NCBI GenBank assembly: GCA_947069175.1 | Contig: CAMTDV010000002.1 | Span: 8,845,054 to 8,909,053, forward strand | Length of the DNA stretch: 64,000 bases | Reading direction: 5' to 3' | Source: Scalesia atractyloides | Lineage: Eukaryota; Streptophyta; Magnoliopsida; Asterales; Asteraceae | In this document: one piece after another, positions 11,387-26,442 of the stretch | How positions within the stretch are numbered: the stretch's first letter is position 1 | Layout of the letters: each line of letters begins with the position of its first letter | Translations under genes and position numbers: made by a program | The notes under the pieces: generated by a model | What the model was told of the DNA's origin: nothing | The model's database searches: none | Seen by the model: only the letters and a program-made list of their open reading frames with translations

Positions 11387-11575
11387 AGGATCTTTTCATG
11401 CGGTTGAGGCACGCCACCATGTGAGTACACCAATCAAAACTTATTATTTCAACTTCCGGTTTTATCTGAAACATCCGACATCACCGTGCCAGGTTTACTT
11501 CATAGCGTTTGAGGCAGCACACAAAGTAGATAACCAAATTCAGACATATTATTTCAACTTCCGTTTATGTCATGA
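11387..11575 (-). repeat. Tandem duplication of one Ulp1-gene exon
   Basis: Two copies of about 95 bp (11387-11475 and 11485-11575) share ccgtgccagg, the gcg(g/t)ttgaggca core and ttatttcaacttccg. The right arm has one copy (12260-12350), so the duplication followed the palindrome or occurred in the left arm only. Confidence 0.7.
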
Positions 11576-12065
11576 AGGACCGACATTATGAGTTGTATAC
11601 TTTAAGATTCTCTCCCAAACGAACATGATACTAGAAATTAGAACAACGCCATAGTGTCTCCAATTAAGATAGTGTATGCGACAATCTTTTGCCTTTGTAT
11701 TCTTAAATGATCCTAAACTCGCAAATTTCCCTTTACTTGCCTTTCTGTAACCACATAGTTTTTCCATGAGGCAGCTTGAATACACGATATACAAGGTCGG
11801 CTGTAATGGGTACTAGCCGGTCATTTCCAATATTCAAGACACACGAATCTGGGTCATAATTTGAGACCAACCAGTGTGTTATTGCCGTTGGGACACAAGT
11901 AACTTGAAGGATGAAAATGGAGCCAAATCCAATTTCGTAAATCTTTTCTTGTTGTTTCGCACTCAAACCATGCGTCAGATTTATCAAATTATCTATTGAA
12001 ACTTTTGGCTTAATTTTTGCGTTTCGTTGTTGCGCACTCAAACATATATATTAAATAACGTCATC

Positions 12066-14188
12066 AGTTTTGCGCAGGAATTTAGGGATCAATTTAAAGA
12101 TGTACAAAGAAAAAGATTGTCTCCATTACAGCTGATCCTGTACATATTGAGTATAAACGACTATGAACGGTTGTTTGTTCTGAATTTCCTAGTTGTCTAC
12201 TTTTCATTTCTAGGAGAAACGACGAGCAACAACTCGGTTAATGTCCGGTATCTTCCGTGCATAAAACCAGAAGTTGAAATATCAAGTTTTGATTGGTGTG
12301 CTTACATGGTTGCGTGCCTCAACCGCATGAAGAGATCGTGGCACGGTGACGGGGATCATTTCAGGGGCCTAATGGTTTTACTGACAGTAAGTTAATACTC
12401 AATAAAATATAAACAAAAAGAATTCATGCATTAAACATTTGTAGAAATGTAATAAACCTCTTTCCATGAAACTTGACAGATTGCCTATGCAATCTAGAAG
12501 AAAAAGATACCTTCAACACATAGTTCGGCTCTGATTGCATTAGCAACTGATGACTTGTTTGACGAGCTGGCTTCAGAGATGGAACGTAAAAAGATATCAG
12601 CTGAAGATGTTGAGTCAGCAAGAAAGGGAGGAAAAAGGAAACGTGGATCGGAGGAGATCAGTGGAAAGGAAAAGAAAAATGTGAATAAAGGTACTACAGA
12701 AGTTGAAGATGATGACGCACACCTTGGTATATACAAGTATTGCGGGGACTACTTTCTGACACCAACTGACACGCAAACATGTACCATGCTTGTAGGTCCA
12801 GATGGAGCGTTTCGTGTGCCGATGGTATCGCAATACAGAGACACACAATCACCACCATCCGCATCTGGAAAGGAATCTGATGTGGTAAGTAAACAATAGG
12901 TTGTAAATAGATGGATACCATATATATTGTTTTACCAAAAATGTTGTTTAGCCGGATTTTGATACAGGATAAATGCAACCTTTTGGATAAATTGTTCCGT
13001 GATTTTAAAGGATGCGTACGCAGCATCAATGAGACAATTGCGGAATCGTGTGCATTGTATCCAAAAAGTGAGAAATTGAAGAAAAAAGCATTGACGTGGA
13101 ATGCAATGAAGTTGAAACATCTAATTCGGATGAGGCCAGCACGCATGATGTCAACCCTCATGAAGGTAGTGTAACATTTACCAGTGATAACACTACTCCA
13201 AATAGGAGAAATCATGAAAGTATGTCGCAAAAAAATCTCCCTTTTCACCAATGACGTCATCATTTGTGGCAGAGGTAGAGGCAGCGATAGACGCGGTGTA
13301 TACTGCAAAGACACCCCAAACACGGTTCAATGTGTCAGGGCTTGAGGCCGTGAACCTGTCAAAAAGACTTGACAGTGTTTGGGGTCATGAGGAAAGTGGT
13401 AAGGTGGCGCGATCTACGATGCACGAAAAAACACCACGGCCAAAAAGGACAATAATTTTGCCGCCTACGCTACGGTCGCCGTATGTCAGCCGCGTAGTTT
13501 CGTTGAAGGCCGGACGAGAGAAGGCAGAAGAAGTCGTTGCACGGTGTACTTTCTGCGGGGTGCGTAACGCGTGGTACGTATCAATCATACAACTATAATT
13601 ATTTATTAACATTATTTATTTAAAATAAGTCTCTCGTGTTGTAGGGATGTAATTTTCAGCAATAAGGGTCAACTTTCGGTGATGAGGGCACCATTCGAGT
13701 CGATGATACCAGGTGTCACGGTACATATTGATGTCATCAGTGCATGGGCTGTAGTCTTGAACTACGAGGAGAGACTAAGGAAGATAGGAAACAGCCCCAA
13801 AATTGTTCTGCGACGCTGGAATGTAGGTATGTGTTCTTTATTGATTATGGTGTTGATTGTTCTACTGTTCTGGTGTTTATATGTCTGCGTATATACTTGT
13901 GGTGTGGTTTCTATTAAAAGTGAAGTTCTTTCATGGTGTTATAACTAAATGTTAATTGTATGCCATCTGGTGATATATGTGTGCTTATGTAAGTTCTTTC
14001 ATGTGTTATACTACTGTTGAAGTGTTTTTATGTGTTCTTTAAAGTATATGGTGTTATTCCTGTTAAAACTAAAGTTCTCTCATGGTGTTATACCTATTAT
14101 AAACTTATGTAAATTCTGTTTTTTGGAGCTGTAATAACTTATGTAAATTCTGTTTTTGGAGATGTAATAACACCATATCATCTAACAG

Positions 14189-14283
<95 letters not shown>

Positions 14284-15138
14284 GCTTGAAAAGGAGTTCG
14301 ACTTACCTGAAAAAGACCAGATATCAAGGTTTGCAAAGAACATGAAGTATGTGCTAGACGGTACGGAACAAAAAAAAAACCTTTAAAGGTTTCCAGATGG
14401 TATACATCCCTATCTTGAATGGGAACACTACTTTCTGCTTTTTTCAACTTGGCAATGAGCCAAATATTGATCATCGACAACATAGAGGAGGATGCGGGTA
14501 TAGAAGACAGATACGGTGGGACGGTTTAAAAGATGGTACGGAAAAATCAGATATATACATAACTATATTTATATTTATATTTATATATTGTAAAAAACAA
14601 TAATGTTACCGGATGTATTATTTCAGGTAAGTGCCTTTTGTGGGTTCCTTAGCCGTATACAGCCAGTAGTAACTGAGAAACTAAGAGTTACCAAACCCGT
14701 AAGACTGGAATTCCCATGGCAGACTCTATTTAACGGTACCGACTGTGGTATTTTCTTAATGCGACATATGGAGACTTACAACGGTAAGCTAAAGGTTACC
14801 TCGTAAATTGAAAAACATACATGTAAGTGCGCATGAATGTATCTGCTTATGAAAACACATAGTCTTTTGACTTGTATAGGAACAAGCGTGAAAGAGTGGA
14901 AGTGTGGAATATCATCAGAGAGAAACGAAAAGGGGGAAGTCTTAGATAATCAAAGAAAGGAAATCACCGATCTACGCAAGAAGTATGTATCAAAAATGTT
15001 TCTTAGTGAGGTGAACACAGTACGAGTGATTGTAGAGACAGAAGTTAGAGAGTTTGCATGTTTTAGACGAGGATGAAAGGGTGAAGCTCGAAGAAAATGC
15101 AATACAGAGGATTTGTCACAGGTTGGATGGTATAATGT
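12066..15138 (+). pseudogene. Ulp1-like (C48) protease gene of MULE type, right copy
   Basis: Read rightwards: 12066-12390 (RKRLSPLQLILYI, DWCAYMVACLNRMKRSWHGDG), 12490-12899 (Lys/Glu-rich, KRKRGSEE), 12950-13174, 13230-13590 (NLSKRLDSVWGHEES), 13640-13830, and the protease at 14390-14800 with EFPWQTLFNGTDCGIFLMRHM (catalytic Gln and Cys about 14715-14765). A two-base shorter T run at about 14438 relative to the left copy throws the IIDNIEEDAGIED (catalytic Asp) segment out of frame. The N-terminal region present beyond the left copy is missing here. Neither copy can give an intact enzyme. Confidence 0.8.
14197..14280. repeat. (AT)n microsatellite
   Basis: About 42 uninterrupted AT units inside an intron-like part of the right palindrome arm. 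The matching place in the left arm (about 9175-9195) has only a short T-rich run. Confidence 0.97.
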
Positions 15139-15270
15139 AGGTTTCAAACAAGTTAATCTAGTTGGTACATTTTCGATTTGGTTGCTCTAAACAATGGTGT
15201 GACGTATGATCATTTTATGGGGTTTTTTCGATTAAAAAATGGTGCGACATTTGATCATTTCCTTTAAAAA

Positions 15271-15754
15271 CTACCATGCGATACCTGAACAAATACCCTG
15301 CAATAGCACGTATATAAAAGATAAGAAAACAAAAGACACCATGACGTGCAAAATTGAAAAAATCGTATCAACACAACGCTGTTGGAAACTAACAAATCAT
15401 TCTAACTAATTGAGAACACAGTTATTCATTCCGATCACAAGAAAAACAAAAATGATGGAACAATCCGAGATCTAATACAAACAAACACTGGTCCATGATT
15501 CTCCATCAAAATGCTGAATTTTCAATCGCAAATGTAATCGATTTTATCAGGGTAGATGTAATCGAATTTCAATCGCAAATCACGTATGCATTCAAGCAAA
15601 AATTGCTGAATTTTAAAACAAATAAGAACTTCTCTGCGATTTTATCACAATCTTGACAGCAAATTGAATTGAAGAGATCTCGAAAATAACCGCTTGTTTG
15701 GTTATAACATATAATTACCAATAATAGATTTTATTAGGGAAATTACAATTATAC

Positions 15755-15793
<39 letters not shown>

Positions 15794-16640
15794 TTCATGT
15801 AACAAAATTTAAAAGTGTAAAAAGGGTAAGAAAAAATATGGTGGTGCTATATGTCCTATTTTTTTTTGGAGATTTAGGGTATAAGTGTAATTTAACTAAT
15901 AAAATCTAATTTTGGAATGAATATATGCAACCGATTTTTGGCAGTTATTGTAGCGATTTTCGAATTTGAAATAATACCCTAACTCATAAAAACACCAAAG
16001 CATATATATTGAAGACATACATCTTATAAAGAACAGAAATATAACTCATAAAACCCTAACTCATAAAAACACCCTAACTCATAAAAACACCACAGCATGT
16101 ATATTGAAGACATACATCTTATAAAAAACAAAAATATAACAAAAATAACACCAAAACTCATAAAAACACCACAGCAGTTATTTGAAGACACACATCTTAT
16201 AAAGAACACCCTAACATTAAATATAACAAAAATAACACCCTAATATAACACAAGTCAACACTTTAATCAGAATAAAAACAGAAATAACACCCTAAATATA
16301 TAAAAACATAAATAACTCTACATAAGCATATCAATATGGTACTTATATTAAAAATAAAAAAACACTTGTTATTATGGTGTATTTTTTTATAAAGAGTTAC
16401 GTATAAAAAGTTATTGATGTTTAAAAAAGAAAGGGGAAACTTTGCATGTGTATTAATGTTAGTTTCTTAATTTAAAAATATTAAATTTACCTTTATACAG
16501 TTAATCTAGAAAATTAGTTAGATTAATAGTCAACATTATTTACATAATTGCCACTAAGATCTCAACCATTAGATTAAATATCTAATGGTTTAGAGTCTTC
16601 TTATCCTTCTCACACTTTTAAATTTTCTTACAATAACCTC

Positions 16641-16689
<49 letters not shown>
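15271..16689. other. Noncoding; AT microsatellites and 'aaaacacc' repeats
   Basis: No gene is supported. It holds an (AT)n tract at 15757-15791, another at 16645-16688, and between 15970 and 16330 several copies of the unit 'actcataaaaacacc' and 'gaagacatacatcttataaa' spaced irregularly. These match the repeat class seen at 9365-9850. Confidence 0.6.
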
Positions 16690-16692
<3 letters not shown>

Positions 16693-16815
16693 ATGGAAAA
16701 AAAGTTACAGATAATCGGATCCTCCGACATGTCGAGCTATGCTCGTGCCAATGCTAGCTCTTCAGTAGGCTTCCATCTCTCGATCGTTTTGGGAGCACGT
16801 TCAACATTCTCACTC
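16690..16815 (-). pseudogene. PIF/Harbinger ORF1-like (Myb/SANT) fragment
   Basis: The minus strand reads RRHRKKSEN, then RWKPTEELALARA, a stop, and LDMSEDPIICN. This matches the W(T/S)xEEExALARAWxxxSEDPxxGN pattern of Myb-like Harbinger ORF1 proteins, where the stop (TAG) replaces the usual Trp (TGG). Only this start of the domain is present. Such ORF1 proteins help the DDE transposase bind its ends; no transposase is seen nearby. Confidence 0.55.
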
Positions 16816-17011
16816 TTCTTACGGTGCCTTCTTATGTGTCCACCTCTGGAGGAAATTGGTTGGGTTTCGGGTATTGTCGGATGAGGGGAGTTTAGGATGA
16901 TAGGTGGCATCGGATAATACACAATCTCATATAAGCATATGGACTGATCGGTGAGTGTTAAATAATTTATGATCATCACACCACCACTCATAACAAAGTA
17001 CAATACATAAA

Positions 17012-17375
17012 CACATGTAAGCACATGGACCTTATCAGCAAATGTTCAACATTAGCACGCCTATGTAGTCCTATCATGTGTTTTACACACATAAAAACTC
17101 ATAATAATCGACACTAAGCTCATTAAACACAATGCCATAACCCATCTATCACTAACCCCAACCACGAATGAGATGATTTTTGTTTTTATTTTATTTGTTA
17201 AATAATGTATGATAGTATATCCATTTGACTACCAGTAGCAAAACATTTCTCAATGTTCTTGGTGTTGTTACTTTATTAATGAGCATAAACATTTATAAAT
17301 CAAGAAGCAAACGTAATATAAGATTAACCTTTCTGAAACTCAAAGACACGTCGTGTGAGATAGTTGCTGTAAGTG
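17012..17375. repeat. Dispersed direct repeat, copy 1
   Basis: About 360 bp that recurs in the same orientation at 20876-21232, beginning taagcacatggacc and including ccataacccat(c/c)tatcactaacc and agatgatttttgttttta. Copy 1 has an extra segment of about 55 bp near 17240-17290. Nothing coding was recognised; it may be the shared part of a non-autonomous element. Confidence 0.8.
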
Positions 17376-17439
17376 TCGTTCAACAAGACACCATTGGAGA
17401 TTTGCTTGACGGATCTTAATAAACCTCATCCTTGTTGAC

Positions 17440-18640
17440 AAATCCTATTAAAAAAACTTCGAAAATAACTAACAATAAGATTTGTGGGTTTGAAGGTGAA
17501 CTGAAGTAAAAAAAAAAAAAGTTTGGTGAAGTGAAGCAGGTCGCACGATGTGTTGGTGGCTGCTAGGGTTCAAGACTTCAAATGTTTGGCTGAATTTTAA
17601 ACGAATCTTCTATTTTTATATATATGAATTTAGGTTAGATGTGAGAGATGGGATAGTACTGGATAAAATATTTGGAATTTGGTAAGGGTTGAACTTGGGC
17701 CATCTGCAATTGAGTAAGCCCAAGCCCATGAGGATATCATGTCAAAATATTACTATACCCTTAAAATGCATTGGTTGGTGGTCAAAGCCACCGACTTAAA
17801 TTGAAATTTATTTTGGAATTTAGGTGTATTTGTTTCACATAATGGAATAGAATCCGGAAATTGAAATTGTAATGGATTTAGAATTTGTGCAGAAATTGAA
17901 ATTTATTTTGGAATTTAGGTGTATTTGTTTCAGATAATGAAATAGAATCTGGATAGAATTGCAACATAGATTCTCTTCCTTATGTTTTTGTTCAATTCTA
18001 ATTCATTTCAAATTAGAAATGAAATCAGTATTCCAATTCCATCAAGATTCCATTCCATTCCGTAAAACGAACGCTATGTAAAAGTTTCAAATATTGTAAT
18101 GGTAATCAGATTTGTCCGGTGGTATTGTTTAATGTTTTAAAGTCTTTTAAACGATTCTATTCAGTTTCGAGACTATTCTGCTTTTTGTTTCCATTTCTCT
18201 TTGTTTTTATGTCTTTCACCTTTTCTTTTCTATTTGTTTTTTTTTACTGTTTTTAACTTCCTTTTTAATATGCTCATCTTTAGCTATTCTAGAATTACCA
18301 TTACCAAGCATATAAATAGTGGACTTTATAATTACTAAACACATAAATACTGAACTTTTATATTTTTGCAAACTGGTTAAAACTGAGCCGGTCTATATTT
18401 TAACGTAAATCCTAGTAAAAACTGAGTCGACTCAAATAATAATATAATTTTATTTTTCAATATTTTGTCGTGTTTAAACTCATTTTTATGACATAACTTT
18501 TTATTGATCTTCGGATATACCAGTGCGACGTAAGAATGACCCCAAACTTTGCTATAATGTCAAAAGTAACCTTCTAAATTTGTAAGTATCACTTTGACCC
18601 TCTGAAGTTTCTAAAGTTTCAAGTTTACCATAAAACTAAT
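17440..18640. other. Noncoding AT-rich stretch
   Basis: No gene seen. It contains a 60-bp near repeat (17803-17860 and 17892-17945: gaaattgaaatttattttgg... with gtgtatttgttt) and T-rich sequence. Confidence 0.5.
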
Positions 18641-19162
18641 TTCTTACGTTTTTATTTTTGGATGTGTGTCATTGTAAATTCGAGTTTGACTACGCTTTAA
18701 TGTCATTTATGTTTGGAAATGAGTCAGGTCAGTTATAAAATGTTTTATTGCTATGTACGTTTTGAGTTGGACTACGTTTTAACGTAAATTTTGGTTGGAA
18801 ACAAATCGGGTCAAATATAATACGTTTTCGTTCAATGGTATAAATTTGAGTTACTATACGATTCGACGTAAATTAAGTTCGAAAATGAGTCGGGTTGATT
18901 GTGGTCTATACTTTATTATGACGTGTACGACGCCACCGCACACGTTTATTTTATGTATGTTTTGAGTTGGTCTATGATTCGACGTAAATTTTGTTTGGAA
19001 CAAGTCGTGTCAAATATAATATCTTCATTCAATGACATGAATCTGGACTACACTACGTTTCAACGTAAATTTAGTTCGATAACTAGTCGGGTTAATTGTA
19101 GTCTATAATTTATCACGTCGCATACGATGCCGCCGCAACGTGCGGCGGGTAAAAAAAACTAG
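18641..19162 (+). mobile_element. Helitron-like 3' end
   Basis: The segment ends with a perfect 8-bp hairpin (CCGCCGCA/TGCGGCGG, 3-nt loop, 19130-19148), a short A-rich spacer and CTAG at 19159-19162, the arrangement of Helitron 3' termini (hairpin about 10 nt before CTRR). Upstream, subterminal units carrying 'acgtaaat' and 'agtcgggt' recur three to four times. The expected T after CTAG is not present (next base c), and no 5' end was found, so the left limit is arbitrary. Confidence 0.45.
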
Positions 19163-19919
19163 CATAAGATAGAAAAAAACAAAGATGGGGGATGTTATTT
19201 AAATTCAAATAATTGGTTCGGTTGAAACTGAAATTTCGGATTCGATTCTAAATCCGAATTTGAAGTTCGGTTCAGATGAAAAACCGACCCGAATGTTTAA
19301 AATCCAGATTCGTTTTGAATCGAATAATGAACACCTTAGATCCACACAGAACATGAACATATATGTTTTATTGTGCAACATAACGAAAGTTAAATAAGTG
19401 GTGAAGGTGAATACATGTACAATGTTGGATGTCAAACACTCGAACATAATGCTCCAAAGTTGCAGGAATGTCAAATGAATCAAACTTACAATTGTGGCAC
19501 CACTTGTCCACTCGTATATCTAATTGGAGTTAGATACTTATATGGGACCAAAGAGGAGTCGTTATGTTGTGGTTCAGTTAGACTTCATTGTCTAAATACT
19601 CTATTGTCATTGTTAATAGATGAATACCCAAAAGTGAATATTAATATTGTTAAGTTTCGCTCATTAAGTCTAGAACCTTTATTGTCATTGTTAATAGATG
19701 AAAACCCCAAAGTGAAATAAGCCATCTCAAATTTGAAATATGTAATCTAAAATTTCTTACCAAGGAATAACACAAAAAACATCCATACAACATATCACCA
19801 TAAGGAATAACACCAAAAACGTAAGATTTTCATGAGATATAACATGTTCAAACTAACAAAAGATATAAAACCATGACCAACCACACATCTCACTAACAAG
19901 ACTCAAAACACGTTTAGCA
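19163..19919. other. Noncoding; short tandem duplication
   Basis: No recognised gene. A unit with 'attgtcattgttaatagatga' occurs at about 19604 and about 19680 (period about 77 bp). The open frame across it has no recognisable family. Confidence 0.45.
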
Positions 19920-20726
19920 AACATAAAAGTACGCATGTCTTTGGTGCTAAACCTGTTGTCCGGGTTATTCCTGGCCCCCATCTTGCAAATGTAGTATTTG
20001 TATTCCTACTCGGGGAAGGCCTCCGACCTCTTCATAAAGAGTTCGTTTTTGCGAGCCAAATTTTAACCTCCCACTTCACAAACGGACCGGTAGTCTTGAC
20101 GGTCAAGTCAATTTGACCCTCCGGGTTCATGTGGCCGGAGCTGCTCTTTATAAAATTATCAACAATTAGTTTCTTGTTATTCCTGAAAAATACAAAGCCA
20201 TGTTATTGCAAAGTTTGCCAATAAAAGAAGATTAAAAACTCTTACTCAATAAAAGAAATTGACCGCTAACCATCGCACACTCGATATTGATCGGATTCCA
20301 TTCCTTTCCCAAAGTACCACAATGAGGGGCATTGAAAATGATACAGTCAAAAGACTTACCCTTCAACTCACCGTATCCAGATAATTTGGTTGCGTTGATT
20401 CTGAACAAAATTGTTACACCTAACTTTTCCAACATCTTGATATGATCCGCCGCTCTCTTATACTGGCTGCATGTTTCATCTATTGAACATAATTATTCTT
20501 TATGGATCAGTATCGGTATATCTTAAACACACACATAAAAAACGATTTCAAAATACTTACCGCTCGTATCGAGTGTGGTTGCGATAACTTTTGTGGGATC
20601 CTTGAGTGCTTTGCAAATACTAAGAGTGTGACCAAAACCACACTCCCCGCATACAAGTATAGACAAATCTGCGGGAGTGGTGTAAAACGTTGCTTGTGGG
20701 GCGTCCTCTGGTTGTTTTGGCACCAT
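19920..20726 (-). pseudogene. BMT5-like (DUF2431) methyltransferase-domain fragment
   Basis: Three exon-like blocks read leftwards. Block 1 (20726-20550): ILVCGECGFGHTLSICKAL...VIATTLDTS, matching the G(E/D)GxF(S/G) SAM-binding loop and (V/A)ATxLD motif of the 25S rRNA uridine-N3 methyltransferase BMT5-like family. Block 2 (20480-20240): MLEKLGVTILFRINATKL...FDCIIFNAPHCG, matching the IFNFPHxG motif. Block 3 (20180-19930): LIVDNFIKSSSGHMNPEGQIDLTVKTTGPF, then a frameshift. Cys replaces the usual Asp/Gly of the glycine loop, and block 3 is frameshifted in a run at about 20070, so this is judged a fragment. It sits directly next to dispersed repeat copy 2, as if captured. Confidence 0.6.
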
Positions 20727-20875
20727 TCCTTAAAACGGTCATTTTTTTCTCGATGTGTGCAATGGTTAGCGGGAGCTGGCCCAGAAAACCCGCCAAGCCA
20801 ACCCGCATGGGTGGCGGCGGGTGTGCTTGCCCGGGTAGCAACCCATGGGAGCCTACCCGTATGGTGCCCGGCCTC

Positions 20876-21232
20876 CCTAAGCACATGGACCTGATCAGCA
20901 AGTGTTCAATATTAGCGCGCCTCTGTAGTCCTATTATGTGTTTTACCTGCAATAACACAATAACTCATAATCAACTAATTCCAAGCAATTACACACATAA
21001 AAAACTAATAATAATCAACACTTAAAGTTCATTAAACACAATTCCATAACCCATCCATCACTAACCCCAACCACGAATGAGATGATTTTTGTTTTTATTT
21101 TATTTGTTAAACAATGTATGATAGTATATCCATTGGACTACCAGTATCTATAAATCAAGAAGTGAACTTAATATAATACTGACCTTCTTAAACTCAAAAA
21201 CACGTCGTATGAGATACTTGTTGTGAGTAATG
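20876..21232. repeat. Dispersed direct repeat, copy 2
   Basis: Same-orientation partner of 17012-17375 (see that entry). It begins immediately upstream of the BMT5-like fragment's first block and ends where a hAT MITE-bearing G-rich stretch starts. Confidence 0.8.
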
Positions 21233-21264
21233 GTGGCAAAGTGGGCAAGTTGGATGGGTTTGGG

Positions 21265-21419
21265 CAGGGGCAGACCTACCTTAATAGAATAGGTAGCCTC
21301 CGCTACCCCTTGGCGCTCCGGCGGTAGTGTAAGTTTTAGAAAAATTTGACGTTTTTTCGATTTCGTTACCCCCTTTTATACAACGTTACCCCTACGAAAA
21401 TTTTCTAGATCCGCCATTG
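21265..21419. mobile_element. hAT-type MITE, TSD ggtttggg
   Basis: 155-bp element beginning CAGGGGCAGACC and ending ...GATCCGCCATTG, flanked by the perfect 8-bp duplication ggtttggg (21257-21264 and 21420-21427). It belongs to the same family as 37491-37646 and 37761-37917 (shared core with CGTTACCCC and CGGCGGTAGTGTAA). Confidence 0.85.
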
Positions 21420-22049
21420 GGTTTGGGTAATAGGTCAAGATGGGTTTGGGTTAGAATTGGTGTAGATTAGGATGGGTATTTTAAAAAACAGGTCGAATGG
21501 GTAATGGGTCAAGATGAGTTTGGGTTAGGATGGGTTTAGGTTAATATAGGTTTGGGTAAAGATGAGATGAAAAAAAAAATTAAAAAAAAACCTAAACTAA
21601 AAAATATAAAAAAAATAAAAAAAAATATAACAATTCTTAAAAATCAACAAATTGTAAAAAGTCAAAAAAAAAAAACTAAAAAATCGATCAAGCCAACCAG
21701 TACACTTAATTTATAAAATTTACTTCAATTTCATGGTTAAATATTTTAAATATAATTTAAAAACAATGTGGTCACATATATTAAAGCTAGTAAATTTAAT
21801 CTTTTTAGGTTTGTATTTTTTTATACATATTGATCTATATATATATAAACAAAAAAATATTTTTTATAATATTCTTATACATATTGATCTATACACGCGT
21901 TACACGGTGGAAATAGAAAACTAGCAGCTAGATTAGCTCTTATTATAGTATTATGTTATTATATTATTACAAAATCAATCGGATATTTAGTATCACATAT
22001 AACACAATCAATCGTATATTTAGTATCAAACATAACGTCTTTTCACCAT
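21420..22049. other. Noncoding; degenerate GGGTTTGGGTTA repeats then AT-rich
   Basis: 21420-21560 is full of degenerate 'gggtttgggtta/atgggtcaagatg' units; a related stretch occurs at 27745-27800. The remainder is A/T-rich with poly-A runs. No gene supported. Confidence 0.5.
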
Positions 22050-22086
22050 GATGCCTGCGTCGCAACGCGCGCGTGCATCATACTAG
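22050..22086 (+). mobile_element. Helitron-like 3' terminus
   Basis: A GC-rich imperfect hairpin (TGATGC...GCATCA outer stem at 22049-22080, inner GCGT/ACGC) is followed two bases later by CTAG at 22083-22086 and a T, as expected for insertion into AT. No 5' terminus located. Confidence 0.4.
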
Positions 22087-22545
22087 TTTATGGATAACCC
22101 TAATGGATTTAACCAACATATGTCCATCTTATTATATAGCAATATAAGGGCATTTTGCGAATACCAAATTCCTTCTGTTTAAAGAAACTCAAAAGGAATC
22201 CACACCATCACATGGCTTTCCTGATTCCAATTCTGCAGCCTTGGCGTACATTTTGATGAATGCCTGTTATCCCATGGAAGTAGCAGCTTCACTTTACCAA
22301 TTTGTAGCAAGGCTCAAGATTAACAAACCCTAAAGAATTTAAGAATCCAAAGTTAATAAATAAACAAATGCATGAGAAAAAGGTATTGAATTATTTCTAT
22401 GTTGACGTAGAGGTGGCAATATGTGCATGTCTAGGGGTGAAAGCGAGCCGTGCTTAAACAAGCTCAAGCACGAGCCTAAATCGAAGCTTGTTTAAAAGAG
22501 AATTATTATGTACCTTGAGTACAACATGAAGAATCCATTATGCTA

Positions 22546-26442
<3,897 letters not shown>

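Larger units (their letters stand above)
8340..12041 (-). pseudogene. Ulp1-like (C48) protease gene of MULE type, left copy
   Basis: Read leftwards, the N-terminal part at 12041-11640 contains LINLTHGLSAKQQEKI and LVPITADLVYRVFKLPHG, typical of plant transposon-borne Ulp1 proteins. Charged middle exons lie at 11255-10821, 10779-10414 and 10505-10125, then a segment at 10080-9900. The C-terminal protease is at 9075-8640: an IIDNI(E)EDAGIED stretch carrying the catalytic Asp, then EFPWQTLFNGTDCGIFLMRHM with the catalytic Gln and Cys. Around 9030 the expected catalytic His is absent in the open frame (ENTTF) because compensating indels shift the reading. Family: SUMO-protease fold captured by MULEs (the KAONASHI group in Arabidopsis). 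The exon for the DWCAYM region is tandemly duplicated at 11387-11575. Confidence 0.8.
8160..15270. repeat. About 7-kb imperfect palindrome of two Ulp1-gene copies
   Basis: The left arm (about 8160-11480) is an inverted copy of the right arm (about 12250-15270), with a spacer of about 770 bp. Matching points include 8340-8460 with 15000-15110 (reverse complement), 8980-9070 with 14390-14500, 10030-10500 with 13210-13740, and 11225-11430 with 12300-12490. Both exon-like and intron-like segments match, so the duplication happened at the DNA level. The arms have diverged by scattered substitutions, homopolymer changes and an AT-repeat expansion present only in the right arm. Confidence 0.85.

Noticed and set aside
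8160..15270. CRISPR-like or prokaryotic array in the repeated region
   Set aside because: Repeats are few, irregular and within a eukaryotic transposon; no short regular spacing.
21420..21560. Interstitial telomere-like repeats (GGGTTTGGGTTA)
   Set aside because: Units are irregular and lack the plant TTTAGGG period; the sequence looks like degenerate GT-rich filler.
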